DNA from: Herbiconiux moechotypicola
GTDB lineage: Bacteria > Actinomycetota > Actinomycetes > Actinomycetales > Microbacteriaceae
Length of the DNA stretch: 64,000 nucleotides
Reading direction: 5' to 3'
Assembly: GCF_024979255.1 (NCBI RefSeq)
Contig: NZ_JANLCN010000001.1
Coordinates: 496,001 to 560,000 of the forward strand
In this document: piece by piece, positions 1 through 8,097 of the stretch
Position numbering within the stretch: the stretch's first letter is position 1
Layout: every line of letters begins with the position of its first letter
Notes under the pieces: generated by a model
What the model was told of the DNA's origin: nothing
Databases searched by the model: none
Seen by the model: the letters and a program-made list of their open reading frames with translations, nothing else
Translations under genes and position numbers: made by a program

Positions 1-1
1 G

Positions 2-190
2 CCCCGGCCTGCCGATGCAGCTGACGCCCTGGCGCTGGCGATCTGCCACGCCTGGAGGGTGCCCCTCGGGTCGGGAGCTGCTCCAGCGAACGGAGACGCG
101 GCGGGTGGGCTCACCCCGGCTCAGCGTGCGTGGCGCGCCGCCGAGCAAGGCGCGGCGCGGCGCACGGCCGCCCCTAGGCTGGTGCGATGA
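2..190 (+). CDS. ruvC: RuvC Holliday-junction endonuclease, C-terminal end only
   Basis: The 3' end of a gene whose start lies before the window. The readable frame gives 62 residues and then a TGA stop at 188-190. The motif [13 protein letters not shown] near its start matches the last conserved block of RuvC, which carries the final catalytic Asp residues of the RNase H-like fold. RuvC cuts the Holliday junction that RuvAB migrates. The tail after the motif is Ala/Gly-rich and variable. The stop overlaps the ruvA start codon as ATGA, and ruvC-ruvA-ruvB order is standard in actinobacteria. Identity rests on this motif plus context. Confidence 0.85.
   Translation, partial: PRPADAADALALAICHAWRVPLGSGAAPANGDAAGGLTPAQRAWRAAEQGAARRTAAPRLVR
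175..180 (+). promoter_or_regulatory. -10 box for a probable leaderless ruvA transcript
   Basis: TAGGCT lies exactly 6 bases before the ruvA ATG at 187, inside the end of ruvC. This spacing puts the transcription start on or next to the A of ATG. No -35 consensus is obvious. The same layout recurs at six other genes in the window. Confidence 0.5.
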
Positions 191-813
191 TCTCCTCCCT
201 GCGCGGCACCGTGCTCACCGTCTCCGGCGGAACCGCGGTGATCGACGTGGGGGGAGTGGGATACGCAGTGAGCATCACCCCGCGACACGCGCTGACGTTG
301 CGCGCGGGGGCGGAGGCGACCGTGCTCACCTCCTTGATCGTGCGGGAGGACAGCATGTCGCTGTTCGCCTTCCCCGACCAGGACTCCCTGGAGGTCTTCT
401 CCGTGCTCATCGGCGTGACCGGTGTCGGGCCCAAGTCCGCCCTCGGGGTGCTGGCCGAGCTGACACCGTCCGAGATCGCCCTGGCGGTCGCACGCGAAGA
501 CGACAGCGCCTTCCGCAAGGTGTCGGGCATCGGCCCGAAGACCGCGAAGCTCATCGTGGTCTCCCTCGCCGGCAAGATCGCCCCGCCCGCGGCGGCGCAG
601 GGCGGCTCGGCGACTCCGGAGGTCTCGACGACCGTGCGCGGCAACGTCGAACGTGCCCTGGTGGGCCTCGGCTGGGGAGAGCGGGATGCGGCTGCCGCGG
701 TCGACCAGGCGCTCGAATCGGCGGCCGCCGCCGAGGCGTCGAACGTGCAGGCCCTGCTGCGGCTCGCCCTCGCTGTGCTCGGCCCGGCACCGCACGCGGG
801 AGGTGCGCGATGA
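187..813 (+). CDS. ruvA: Holliday junction branch migration protein RuvA
   Basis: Encodes 208 residues, typical for RuvA. RuvA binds the four-way junction as a tetramer and loads the RuvB motor. The N-terminal OB-fold opens with [10 protein letters not shown] and includes GGVGYAV. The central helix-hairpin-helix repeats appear as [11 protein letters not shown] (about residue 78) and [11 protein letters not shown] (about residue 113). The C-terminal third, after an Ala/Thr-rich linker, is the RuvB-contacting domain ([12 protein letters not shown]). It overlaps ruvC upstream and ruvB downstream by ATGA-type junctions, so the three are translationally coupled. It may also be transcribed alone from the internal TAGGCT box. 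Confidence 0.97.
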   Translation: MISSLRGTVLTVSGGTAVIDVGGVGYAVSITPRHALTLRAGAEATVLTSLIVREDSMSLFAFPDQDSLEVFSVLIGVTGVGPKSALGVLAELTPSEIALAVAREDDSAFRKVSGIGPKTAKLIVVSLAGKIAPPAAAQGGSATPEVSTTVRGNVERALVGLGWGERDAAAAVDQALESAAAAEASNVQALLRLALAVLGPAPHAGGAR

Positions 814-1847
814 GCCCGGCCTTCGAGCCCGACGACGTCGTGAGCCCGGTCGCCGCCTCCGAGGCCGAGATCGCCTTCGAAGGCGCTCTCCGACCGCGCT
901 CGCTCGCCGAGTTCGTGGGGCAGAAGAAGGTGCGCGGCCAGCTGCAGCTGCTGCTCGACGCGGCCGCCATCCAGCAGCGCACGCCCGACCACATCCTGCT
1001 CGCCGGCCCTCCCGGTCTCGGCAAGACGACCCTCGCCATGATCGTGGCCCAGGAGACCGACCGGCCCCTGCGGCTGACCAGCGGCCCGGCCATCCAGCAC
1101 GCCGGCGACCTCGCGGCCGTGCTCTCCTCGCTCGTGCCGGGTGAGGTGCTCTTCATCGACGAGATCCACCGCATGGCCCGCTCGGCCGAGGAGATGCTCT
1201 ATCTCGCGATGGAGGATTTCCGCATCGACATCATGGTCGGCAAGGGCGCGGGGGCGACCTCCATCCCGCTCGATCTGGCCCCGTTCACGCTGGTCGGCGC
1301 CACCACTCGCGCGGGGCTGCTGCCGAACCCGTTGCGCGACCGGTTCGGGTTCACCGCGCACTTGGAGTTCTACGAGACCGAGGAGCTCGTGCGGGTGATC
1401 GAGCGCGCCGCCCAGTTGCTCGGGGTGACGATCGGTGCCGAGGCGCTGGTGGAGATCGCCTCGCGGTCGCGCGGCACGCCGCGCATCGCGAACCGCCTGC
1501 TGCGCCGCGTGCGCGATTACGCCCTGGTGGAGGGCGGAGACGCCACGCTGGCCGTGGTGCAGGCGGCGCTGCACCTCTACGACGTCGACGAGCTGGGCCT
1601 GGACCGTCTCGACCGCGCCGTCATGACGACGATCCTGCAGCGCTTCGACGGGGGACCGGTGGGCCTCAGCACGCTCGCGGTGTCGGTGGGCGAGGAGGCC
1701 GAGACGATCGAGTCGGTGGTCGAGCCGTTCCTCGTGAGGATCGGCCTGCTGTCGCGCACTCCGAGAGGTCGCGTGGCGACCAAGGCGGGGTGGGCGCACT
1801 TCGGCGTCGTCAGACAGTCGGATGCGCTCTTCGGCGATGACCTATAA
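810..1847 (+). CDS. ruvB: Holliday junction branch migration helicase RuvB
   Basis: 345 residues, starting at the ATG overlapping the ruvA stop; an upstream extension in the same frame is not protein-like. It is an AAA+ motor driving branch migration on DNA held by RuvA. Walker A GPPGLGKT is at residues 66-73, Walker B appears as LFIDEIHR near residue 114, and GATTRAG provides sensor 1. The C-terminal winged helix contains [12 protein letters not shown] and ends in a basic wing ([12 protein letters not shown]). Length and motifs are fully standard. Confidence 0.98.
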   Translation: MSPAFEPDDVVSPVAASEAEIAFEGALRPRSLAEFVGQKKVRGQLQLLLDAAAIQQRTPDHILLAGPPGLGKTTLAMIVAQETDRPLRLTSGPAIQHAGDLAAVLSSLVPGEVLFIDEIHRMARSAEEMLYLAMEDFRIDIMVGKGAGATSIPLDLAPFTLVGATTRAGLLPNPLRDRFGFTAHLEFYETEELVRVIERAAQLLGVTIGAEALVEIASRSRGTPRIANRLLRRVRDYALVEGGDATLAVVQAALHLYDVDELGLDRLDRAVMTTILQRFDGGPVGLSTLAVSVGEEAETIESVVEPFLVRIGLLSRTPRGRVATKAGWAHFGVVRQSDALFGDDL

Positions 1848-1848
1848 T
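1843..1848 (+). promoter_or_regulatory. Candidate -10 box for yajC-secDF
   Basis: A perfect TATAAT sits across the ruvB stop codon, 77 bases before yajC. A good TTGACA-like -35 at the usual spacing is not visible. It is the only consensus-level hexamer in the 78-base gap, so it is the best candidate for driving the export genes. Confidence 0.4.
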
Positions 1849-1925
1849 TCAAGCTGGTCTTCAGGACTGATGTCTAAGATGAGGCCTGCCCACATACTCC
1901 CCCCTTCTGGAAGGCGCCGTTCTCC

Positions 1926-2339
1926 ATGGCCATCGATCCGTTGACAATCATCATGCTGGCCGTCCTGGCCGTGCTGGTGTTCTTCATGTTCCGCAACAGC
2001 CGCAAGCGCCAGGCGCAGGCCCGCGAACTGCAGAGCAAGGTGGCGGTCGGCGCCGAGGTCATGACCAACTTCGGCCTCTACGGCACCATCCTCGAGATGG
2101 ACGAGGAGGAGAACCAGGTGCTGCTCGAGACCACCCCCGGCACCGTGCTGAAGGTGCACCGCCAGACCGTCACCCGCGTGGTCACCGAGTCGCCCTTCGC
2201 CACCACCGACGAGCCCGTCGACCACAGCACCGACGGCGAGCCCGAGTACGGCGAGCGCATCGACGAGCCCGCCGCCGACACCACCGCTTCGACACCCGAC
2301 GCCACCGCGGATAAGCCCGAGAAGAAGGGCGACGAGTAA
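1926..2339 (+). CDS. yajC: Preprotein translocase subunit YajC
   Basis: 137 residues. YajC is a small inner-membrane partner of SecDF in the Sec holotranslocon. One N-terminal membrane helix (about residues 5-24, LTIIMLAVLAVLVFFMF) is followed by the family hallmark, a basic stretch FRNSRKRQAQ and then VAVGAEVMTNFGLYGTI. The C-terminal 45 residues are acidic, rich in Asp/Glu/Thr and probably disordered. It sits directly before secD and secF, the normal order. Confidence 0.95.
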   Translation: MAIDPLTIIMLAVLAVLVFFMFRNSRKRQAQARELQSKVAVGAEVMTNFGLYGTILEMDEEENQVLLETTPGTVLKVHRQTVTRVVTESPFATTDEPVDHSTDGEPEYGERIDEPAADTTASTPDATADKPEKKGDE

Positions 2340-2364
2340 CACCTCGTCACCCCTGAACCACGAT

Positions 2365-2382
2365 CGGGCGCCCTGGCGCCCG
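2365..2382 (+). promoter_or_regulatory. Perfect hairpin between yajC and secD
   Basis: CGGGCGCC at 2365-2372 is exactly complementary to GGCGCCCG at 2375-2382, with only CT between, so the real stem is probably 7 pairs with a 4-base loop. It lies 27 bases before the secD GTG start and has no T-tract after it. It may tune secD expression relative to yajC or act as a weak terminator; the role is unproven. Confidence 0.45.
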
Positions 2383-2408
2383 GGCGTCAGAGAAAGCTGA
2401 GTACTCAG

Positions 2409-4124
2409 GTGGCACAATCCAGTGCGGTCAAGACGGCGTGGAAGACGCTGATCTGGCTGGCCGTGATCTTCGCGGTCCTCATCGGAACCCTCGCGGGCGG
2501 CGTGCTGTGGAGCACCGCCACCTGGACTCCGAAACTCGCCCTCGATCTCGAGGGCGGAACGCAGATCATCCTCACCCCGAAACTCGAGTCGGGTCAGGAG
2601 GTGTCCTCTGACCAGCTCGACCAGGCGGTGGCCATCATCCGCCAGCGCGTCGACGCGAGCGGCGTCTCCGAGGCGGAGGTCACCACCCAGGGCGGCCAGA
2701 ACGTGGTCGTGTCGATTCCGGGCGAGCCCGACGAGGCGACGCTGGAGCGCATCGAGGCCTCGGCCAAGCTCGACTTCCGTGCCGTGCTGCTCGCCGACGT
2801 CGCGTCGACCAGCACCACGTCCACGCCCGGCGCCACCCCCGATCCCTCGCTCTCCGACGTGCCGACCGCCACACCCACCAACGGCAGCGATCTGGCCTGG
2901 GTCACTCCGGCGCTGCAGGCCGAGTTCGACGGATTCGACTGCAACTCGGTGGCCGCGGAGGACGCCGGGCAGGCTCCCGCCGACGAGCCGCTGGTCACCT
3001 GCGACGACAACGGCGTGAAGTACCTGCTCGGACCGGTGGAGATCGAGGGCGCAGACATCGCCGACGCGTCGGCGGGTGTCGCCACCACGCAGAACGGCGC
3101 GTCGACCGGTCAGTGGGTGGTCGACATCTCATTCAACGACGAGGGCACCGAGAAGTTCGCCGACGTCACCACCCGCCTCTACGGCCTCACCGGTGTGCAG
3201 AACCAGTTCGCCATCGTGCTCGACGGCCGCGTCATCACGGCACCGACCACGGGTGGCGCCTTCACCGACGGCCGGGCCCAGATCTCGGGCTCGTTCACGC
3301 AAGAGTCGGCGCAGACCCTGGCCGACCAGCTCAAGTTCGGTGCGCTGCCGATCGGTTTCACCACCCAGTCCACCGAGAAGATCTCGGCGACGCTCGGTTC
3401 GACGCAGCTCATGTCGGGCCTCGTCGCCGGTCTCATCGGTCTCATCCTGGTGGTCATCTACTCGCTCATCCAGTACCGGCTACTCGGCCTCGTCACGGTG
3501 GCCTCTCTAGCGATCGCTGCGGCGCTCACCTACCTGCTGGTCACCCTCATGTCGTGGCGCATCGACTTCAGGCTCTCGCTCGCCGGCGTGGCCGGGCTGA
3601 TCGTGGCGATCGGCATCACGGCCGACTCGTTCATCGTCTACTTCGAGCGCATCCGAGACGAACTGCGAGACGGCAAGTCGCTGAACGGCTCGGTGCAGGC
3701 CGGCTGGAAGCGCGCCATCCGCACCATCACGGCCTCCGATGCGGTGAACTTCCTCGCGGCGGGCGTGCTCTACGTGCTCGCCATCGGCAACGTGCGCGGC
3801 TTCGCCTTCACCCTCGGGCTCACCACGATCGTCGACATCATCGTCGTCATCCTGTTCACCCACCCGCTCATGACTCTGCTCGCGCAGCTGCCCTTCTTCC
3901 GCGACGGCCACAAGCTCAGCGGTCTCGATCCGAGAGCGCTCGGTGCCGTCTACCGGGGCCGAGCCCAGTTCAGAGCGCCCTCGGCCTCGGTCACGGCCGC
4001 CAAGAAGAGCTCGTCGAGCCGGGAGGCCGCCAAGCGGCAGACCATCGCCGAGCGCAAGGCGGCGGAGCTCGCCGCGACGAAGCCGGGGGCCTCGACGCCC
4101 GGCGACGAGGGGAAGGACTCCTGA
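2409..4124 (+). CDS. secD: Protein translocase subunit SecD
   Basis: 571 residues with a GTG start, preceded by AGAGAAAG. SecD and SecF use the proton gradient to pull secreted proteins through SecYEG. An N-terminal helix (about 12-36) precedes the periplasmic P1 domain, which contains LALDLEGGTQIILTP and QAVAIIRQRVDASGV. An Ala/Thr/Ser-rich insert at about 130-165 widens this domain. Five membrane helices follow from about residue 335, including the GLIVAIGITADSFIVYFERIRDE block conserved in RND-type SecD. The tail is basic and Ala-rich. The stop overlaps the secF start (TGATG). Confidence 0.97.
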   Translation: MAQSSAVKTAWKTLIWLAVIFAVLIGTLAGGVLWSTATWTPKLALDLEGGTQIILTPKLESGQEVSSDQLDQAVAIIRQRVDASGVSEAEVTTQGGQNVVVSIPGEPDEATLERIEASAKLDFRAVLLADVASTSTTSTPGATPDPSLSDVPTATPTNGSDLAWVTPALQAEFDGFDCNSVAAEDAGQAPADEPLVTCDDNGVKYLLGPVEIEGADIADASAGVATTQNGASTGQWVVDISFNDEGTEKFADVTTRLYGLTGVQNQFAIVLDGRVITAPTTGGAFTDGRAQISGSFTQESAQTLADQLKFGALPIGFTTQSTEKISATLGSTQLMSGLVAGLIGLILVVIYSLIQYRLLGLVTVASLAIAAALTYLLVTLMSWRIDFRLSLAGVAGLIVAIGITADSFIVYFERIRDELRDGKSLNGSVQAGWKRAIRTITASDAVNFLAAGVLYVLAIGNVRGFAFTLGLTTIVDIIVVILFTHPLMTLLAQLPFFRDGHKLSGLDPRALGAVYRGRAQFRAPSASVTAAKKSSSSREAAKRQTIAERKAAELAATKPGASTPGDEGKDS

Positions 4125-5125
4125 TGGCCAGCTTCTCGCAGTTCGGCAACGACCTCTACACCGGTAAGCGGTCGATCGATTTCATCGGCCGCCGCCGCAT
4201 CTGGTACGGCATCTCGGCGCTGCTGGTCATCATCGCGCTGGTCGGCCCGTGGCTCCGTGGCGGGTACGAGTTCGGCATCGAATTCCGCGGCGGCTCGGAG
4301 TTCACCGTGTCGCAGACCGCCACGCTCGACCAGCAGCTGGCCACCGACGCCGTCAACGAGGTGGCCCCGGGGTCGAACCCGCGCGTCTCCACCCTCGGAA
4401 CCGATTCGGTGCGGGTGCAGACCGACGAGCTCGACCGCACGACGAGCAACACCGTGCAGGAGACGCTCGCGACCGCGTACGACGTGCCCGTCTCCGACGT
4501 GACCGTCTCCTCGATCGGTGCCACCTGGGGCGCCGACATCACCACGCAGGCCATCCGGGGTCTCATCATCTTCCTCGTGCTCGTGGCGATCTTCATGGCC
4601 ATCTACTTCCGCACCTGGAAGATGGCGGTGGCGGCGCTCATCGCCCTGCTGCACGACCTCATCATCACGGCGGGCGTGTACGGGCTGACCGGTCTCGAGA
4701 TCACCCCGGCGGCCGTGATCGGTCTTCTCACGATCCTCGGATACTCGCTCTACGACACGGTCGTGGTGTTCGACAAGATCCGCGAGAACACGGCGAACCT
4801 GGGGGAGCGTGGCTCCCAGACCTTCGGCGAGATGGTGAACCTCGCGGTCAACCAGACGCTGGTGCGCTCGATCAACACCTCGGTCGTGGCCGCGTTGCCC
4901 GTGGCCTCGATCCTCATCATCGGATCGTTCGTGCTGGGCGCCACGACGCTCCGTGACATCTCATTGGCGCTGCTCATCGGCATCATCGTGGGCACCTACT
5001 CCACGATCTTCGTGGCGGCTCCGCTCTACGTGCAGTTCCGTCACAAGGAAGCGAAGATCCGCAAGCATGACGCGGCGGTGCTGAGCGACCGTTCGCGGTC
5101 GGCGAAGGAGCCGGTGGAGGCCTGA
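4124..5125 (+). CDS. secF: Protein translocase subunit SecF
   Basis: 333 residues; the ATG overlaps the secD stop by one base. SecF forms the second half of the SecDF proton-driven export complex. The N-terminus carries FSQFGNDLYTGKRSIDFIGR and then a first helix. The periplasmic domain contains EFGIEFRGGSEFTV. Five further membrane helices follow, with the conserved LLTILGYSLYDTVVVFDKIR around residues 200-222. The last 13 bases before the gap (GGTGGAGGCCTGA) are copied, with the next C, just before rel. Confidence 0.97.
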   Translation: MASFSQFGNDLYTGKRSIDFIGRRRIWYGISALLVIIALVGPWLRGGYEFGIEFRGGSEFTVSQTATLDQQLATDAVNEVAPGSNPRVSTLGTDSVRVQTDELDRTTSNTVQETLATAYDVPVSDVTVSSIGATWGADITTQAIRGLIIFLVLVAIFMAIYFRTWKMAVAALIALLHDLIITAGVYGLTGLEITPAAVIGLLTILGYSLYDTVVVFDKIRENTANLGERGSQTFGEMVNLAVNQTLVRSINTSVVAALPVASILIIGSFVLGATTLRDISLALLIGIIVGTYSTIFVAAPLYVQFRHKEAKIRKHDAAVLSDRSRSAKEPVEA

Positions 5126-5182
5126 CCCGCTGTGGGGCCTGGCCGTGGATGGAGACTGACATAATCGAGGTGGAGGCCTGAC
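5113..5182 (+). repeat. 14-bp direct repeat flanking the secF-rel gap
   Basis: GGTGGAGGCCTGAC occurs at 5113-5126, where it encodes the last SecF residues and stop, and again at 5169-5182, where it supplies the ribosome-binding site and bases up to the rel ATG. The offset is 56 bases. It looks like a partial duplication of the secF 3' end that became the rel translation signal. CATAAT at 5160-5165, just upstream of the second copy, could be a rel -10 box. Confidence 0.6.
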
Positions 5183-7438
5183 ATGACGGAAACCACCACC
5201 GCGTCCACCGCGACCCTGCGCCGTCTGGTGCCGAGACTCTTCTCGCGCGCCCAGCCTGCCGGTGCGGTCGACACGGTGATCCGCACGGTGAGGGCCAACC
5301 ACCCGAAGGCCGACGTCTCCATCCTCGACCGGGCCTACGCGACGGCCGAGAAGGCCCACGAGGGTCAGAAGCGCCGCAGCGGCGAGCCCTACATCACGCA
5401 TCCGGTGGCCGTGGCCCAGATCCTCGCCGACCTCGGCCTGGGGTCGAAGGCGGTCGCGGCGGCTCTGCTGCACGACACCGTCGAAGACACCGACTACTCG
5501 CTCGACATGCTGCGGCACGACTTCGGCGACGAGGTCGCGATGCTCGTCGACGGGGTGACGAAGCTCGACAAGGTCAAGTACGGCGACAGCGCCCAGGCCG
5601 AGACCGTGCGCAAGATGATCGTGGCGATGTCGCGTGACATCCGGGTGCTCATCATCAAGCTGTGCGACCGCCTCCACAACGCGCGCACCTGGGGATTCGT
5701 GGCGGCCGAGTCCGCGCAGCGCAAGGCCAAGGAGACGCTCGAGATCTACGCGCCCCTGGCGCACCGCCTCGGCATCCAGTCCATCAAGTGGGAGCTCGAA
5801 GACCTCTCTTTCGCCGTGCTCTACCCCAAGCTCTACGTGGAGATCGAGAACCTGGTGCGCCAGCGCACTCCGCAGCGCGAGGAGTACGTGCAACAGGTCA
5901 TCGACGCCGTGAGCGACGACCTCAAGTCGGGGCGCATCCGCGGCAAGGTGGTGGGGCGCCCCAAGCAGTACTACTCGATCTATCAGAAGATGATCGTGCG
6001 CGGCCGCGAATTCGACGAGATCTACGACCTCGTCGGCATCCGGGTGCTCGTGAACTCGGTGCGCGACTGCTACGCGGTGCTCGGGTCGATCCACGCTCGG
6101 TGGAACCCCATCCCGGGCCGCTTCAAGGACTACATCGCCACGCCGAAGTTCAATCTCTACCAGTCGTTGCACACGACGGTGATCGGCCCCGGTGGGCGGC
6201 CGGTCGAGATCCAGATCCGCACCAACGAGATGCACCAGCGTGCCGAGTTCGGTGTGGCCGCGCACTGGAAGTACAAGGAGCGGGTGAACGGGGGCAAGGC
6301 CGCCGCCGGCGCCGCCACCTCGGCCGACACCGACATGGCGTGGCTCGCCCGTATCTCCGACTGGCAGGCGGAGACGGTCGACCCGGGGGAGTTCCTCGAC
6401 TCGCTGCGGTTCGAGATCGGTGCGAAGGAGGTCTACGTCTTCACCCCGAAGGGCAAGGTGGTGGGCCTGCCCGCCGGTGCCACGCCGGTCGACTTCGCCT
6501 ACGCCGTGCACACCGAGGTGGGGCACCGGACCATGGGTGCCAAGGTCAACGGCCGGCTCGTGCCGCTCGACTCCACTCTCGGCTCCGGCGACGTGGTGGA
6601 GATCTTCACCTCGAAGAACCCCGATTCCGGACCATCGCAGGACTGGCTGAGCTTCGTGCAGAGCCCCCGCGCGCGCAACAAGATCCGCCAGTGGTTCACC
6701 AAGGAGCGGCGCGACGAGGCCATCGAGCAGGGCCGCGACGCCATCGCGCGCGCGATGCGTAAGCAGAACCTGCCGTTGCAGAAGCTCATGAACCAGGACT
6801 CGATCGCCGAGGTCGCGTCGCAGATGCACTACGACAACGTGTCGGGTCTGTACGCAGCCATCGGCGAGGGGCACATCTCGACCCAGTCGGTGATCGAGAA
6901 GGTCATCGCGTCGCTGCAGACCGAGGTCGAGAGCGACGACTCCGATCTCGACGTGTTCGTGGGCAACCGCCCTCGCGTGACCCACAGCGACTCCGGCGTG
7001 CTGGTGCGCGGCGCCCCCGACATTCTCGTGAAGCTCGCGAAGTGCTGCACCCCGGTGCCCGGCGACGACATCGTCGGTTTCGTCACGCGCGGCTCGGGAG
7101 TGTCGGTGCATCAGGCCGACTGCCACAACGTCGCATCGCTGCTCACCGAGCCCGAGCGCATGATCGACGTGGAGTGGGCGCCGTCGTCGAAGAGCGTCTT
7201 CCTGGTGCAGATCCAGGTGGAGGCCCTCGACCGTTCGGGACTGCTCTCCGACGTCACCCGCGTGCTCTCGGAGCACCACGTGAACATCCTCTCGGCCTCG
7301 GTCAACACCTCGAGCGATCGACTGGCCCTCAGCCGCTTCGTGTTCGAGATGGGCGACACCACCCACCTCGACCGCGTGCTCAATGCGGTGCGCCGCATCG
7401 ACGCCGTCTACGACGTGTACCGCGTCACGGGGGGATGA
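5183..7438 (+). CDS. rel: Bifunctional (p)ppGpp synthetase/hydrolase Rel
   Basis: 751 residues, the length of long RSH proteins. It makes and breaks the alarmone (p)ppGpp, linking amino-acid starvation to growth. The HD hydrolase domain (about 45-200) keeps HDTVEDT at residues 97-103, so hydrolysis should be active. The synthetase domain carries GRFKDY with the RxKD charge motif (313-316) typical of bifunctional enzymes rather than EXDD of RelA-type synthetases. TGS follows (YVFTPKGKVVGLPAGATPVDFAY), then a conserved-cysteine region (KLAKCCTPVPGD) and a C-terminal ACT domain from about 675. The ATG has GGAGG 7 bases upstream. Confidence 0.97.
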   Translation: MTETTTASTATLRRLVPRLFSRAQPAGAVDTVIRTVRANHPKADVSILDRAYATAEKAHEGQKRRSGEPYITHPVAVAQILADLGLGSKAVAAALLHDTVEDTDYSLDMLRHDFGDEVAMLVDGVTKLDKVKYGDSAQAETVRKMIVAMSRDIRVLIIKLCDRLHNARTWGFVAAESAQRKAKETLEIYAPLAHRLGIQSIKWELEDLSFAVLYPKLYVEIENLVRQRTPQREEYVQQVIDAVSDDLKSGRIRGKVVGRPKQYYSIYQKMIVRGREFDEIYDLVGIRVLVNSVRDCYAVLGSIHARWNPIPGRFKDYIATPKFNLYQSLHTTVIGPGGRPVEIQIRTNEMHQRAEFGVAAHWKYKERVNGGKAAAGAATSADTDMAWLARISDWQAETVDPGEFLDSLRFEIGAKEVYVFTPKGKVVGLPAGATPVDFAYAVHTEVGHRTMGAKVNGRLVPLDSTLGSGDVVEIFTSKNPDSGPSQDWLSFVQSPRARNKIRQWFTKERRDEAIEQGRDAIARAMRKQNLPLQKLMNQDSIAEVASQMHYDNVSGLYAAIGEGHISTQSVIEKVIASLQTEVESDDSDLDVFVGNRPRVTHSDSGVLVRGAPDILVKLAKCCTPVPGDDIVGFVTRGSGVSVHQADCHNVASLLTEPERMIDVEWAPSSKSVFLVQIQVEALDRSGLLSDVTRVLSEHHVNILSASVNTSSDRLALSRFVFEMGDTTHLDRVLNAVRRIDAVYDVYRVTGG

Positions 7439-7468
7439 GGCACAGGGGGCTGAGGCACGCGGGCTGAG

Positions 7469-8014
7469 TCACAGCAGCTCGTCGAGGCGTGCGAGCGCTC
7501 GTCTGGTGTGCGGCACGCGGAACGACCGGGTGAGTGCCTCACGCACACCGTCGGCGCCGCCCTCGGCGGCCAGCACCAGCGTGGCGATGCAGCGCCGGGC
7601 CGCACCGTCGGGCGGCGGGCCCGTGCGCAAGAGATCGAGGGCGGTGCGGTGGGCCGTCGTGACCCGCAGCGGGCCGGCCTGTTCGGTGTCACCGCGACGC
7701 AGCGTGACCTGGCGCACGAGTTCGCCCGCACTCGGCCGCACGCGCGCCCGGTGAGCTCCGTCGATGCACAGCTGCAGTCGCCGAGGTTTCAGAGGCGTGG
7801 CCCCGTGCACCCAGGCGGCGGTGAGCCGTTCGACGACGTGACCCGGTGGCACACGCGCCTGGAGTGCCTCGCCACGCAATCCGGGCCCCGCCCGCAGGTC
7901 GGTCGGAAGGAAGAGTTCGTCGAGGGGCGCCAGCTCACCGTCGAGGCGTGCCGCGTGCAGTTCGGCGAGCGGCAGGTCGGAGCTGTCGAGCAGGAGCGGG
8001 AGACGAGGTGTCAT
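7469..8014 (-). CDS. Hypothetical protein resembling AbiEi-type C-terminal domain
   Basis: 181 residues on the minus strand, with the start chosen at the ATG at 8014 because longer versions run into non-protein-like sequence. No catalytic motif is recognisable. The pattern [20 protein letters not shown], then AAWVHGA and [15 protein letters not shown] resembles the C-terminal part of actinobacterial AbiEi-like (type IV antitoxin) proteins, without the N-terminal helix-turn-helix. No AbiEii nucleotidyltransferase partner is nearby, so a toxin-antitoxin role is not supported. It is the last gene of a minus-strand run after the DUF349 gene and meets rel tail to tail. Confidence 0.7.
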   Translation of the reverse strand: MTPRLPLLLDSSDLPLAELHAARLDGELAPLDELFLPTDLRAGPGLRGEALQARVPPGHVVERLTAAWVHGATPLKPRRLQLCIDGAHRARVRPSAGELVRQVTLRRGDTEQAGPLRVTTAHRTALDLLRTGPPPDGAARRCIATLVLAAEGGADGVREALTRSFRVPHTRRALARLDELL

Positions 8015-8061
8015 GCGACGATGATCGCATCGAGTCCGCGACGATGCACCGCGCATCCGTC

Positions 8062-8093
8062 GGCCTGTGGACAACCTCAGGCCTGTGCACAGG
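8062..8093. promoter_or_regulatory. DnaA-box-like site and palindrome between minus-strand genes
   Basis: TGTGGACAA at 8066-8074 is the reverse complement of TTGTCCACA, the DnaA-box form favoured in high-GC actinobacteria. Just after it is the perfect 12-bp palindrome CCTGTGCACAGG (8082-8093). GGCCTGTG is repeated at 8062 and 8080. The cluster lies in the 83-base gap upstream of the 7469-8014 gene and could be a DnaA or dimeric-regulator site. A single box is weak evidence. Confidence 0.35.
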
Positions 8094-8097
8094 ATGC

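Noticed and set aside
15-809. N-terminal extension of the ruvB frame
   Set aside because: Runs through ruvC and ruvA in another frame and is Arg/Gly-rich; the true start is the ATG overlapping the ruvA stop.
4961-7366. 801-codon open frame antisense to rel
   Set aside because: No motif or ribosome-binding site; rel is intact.
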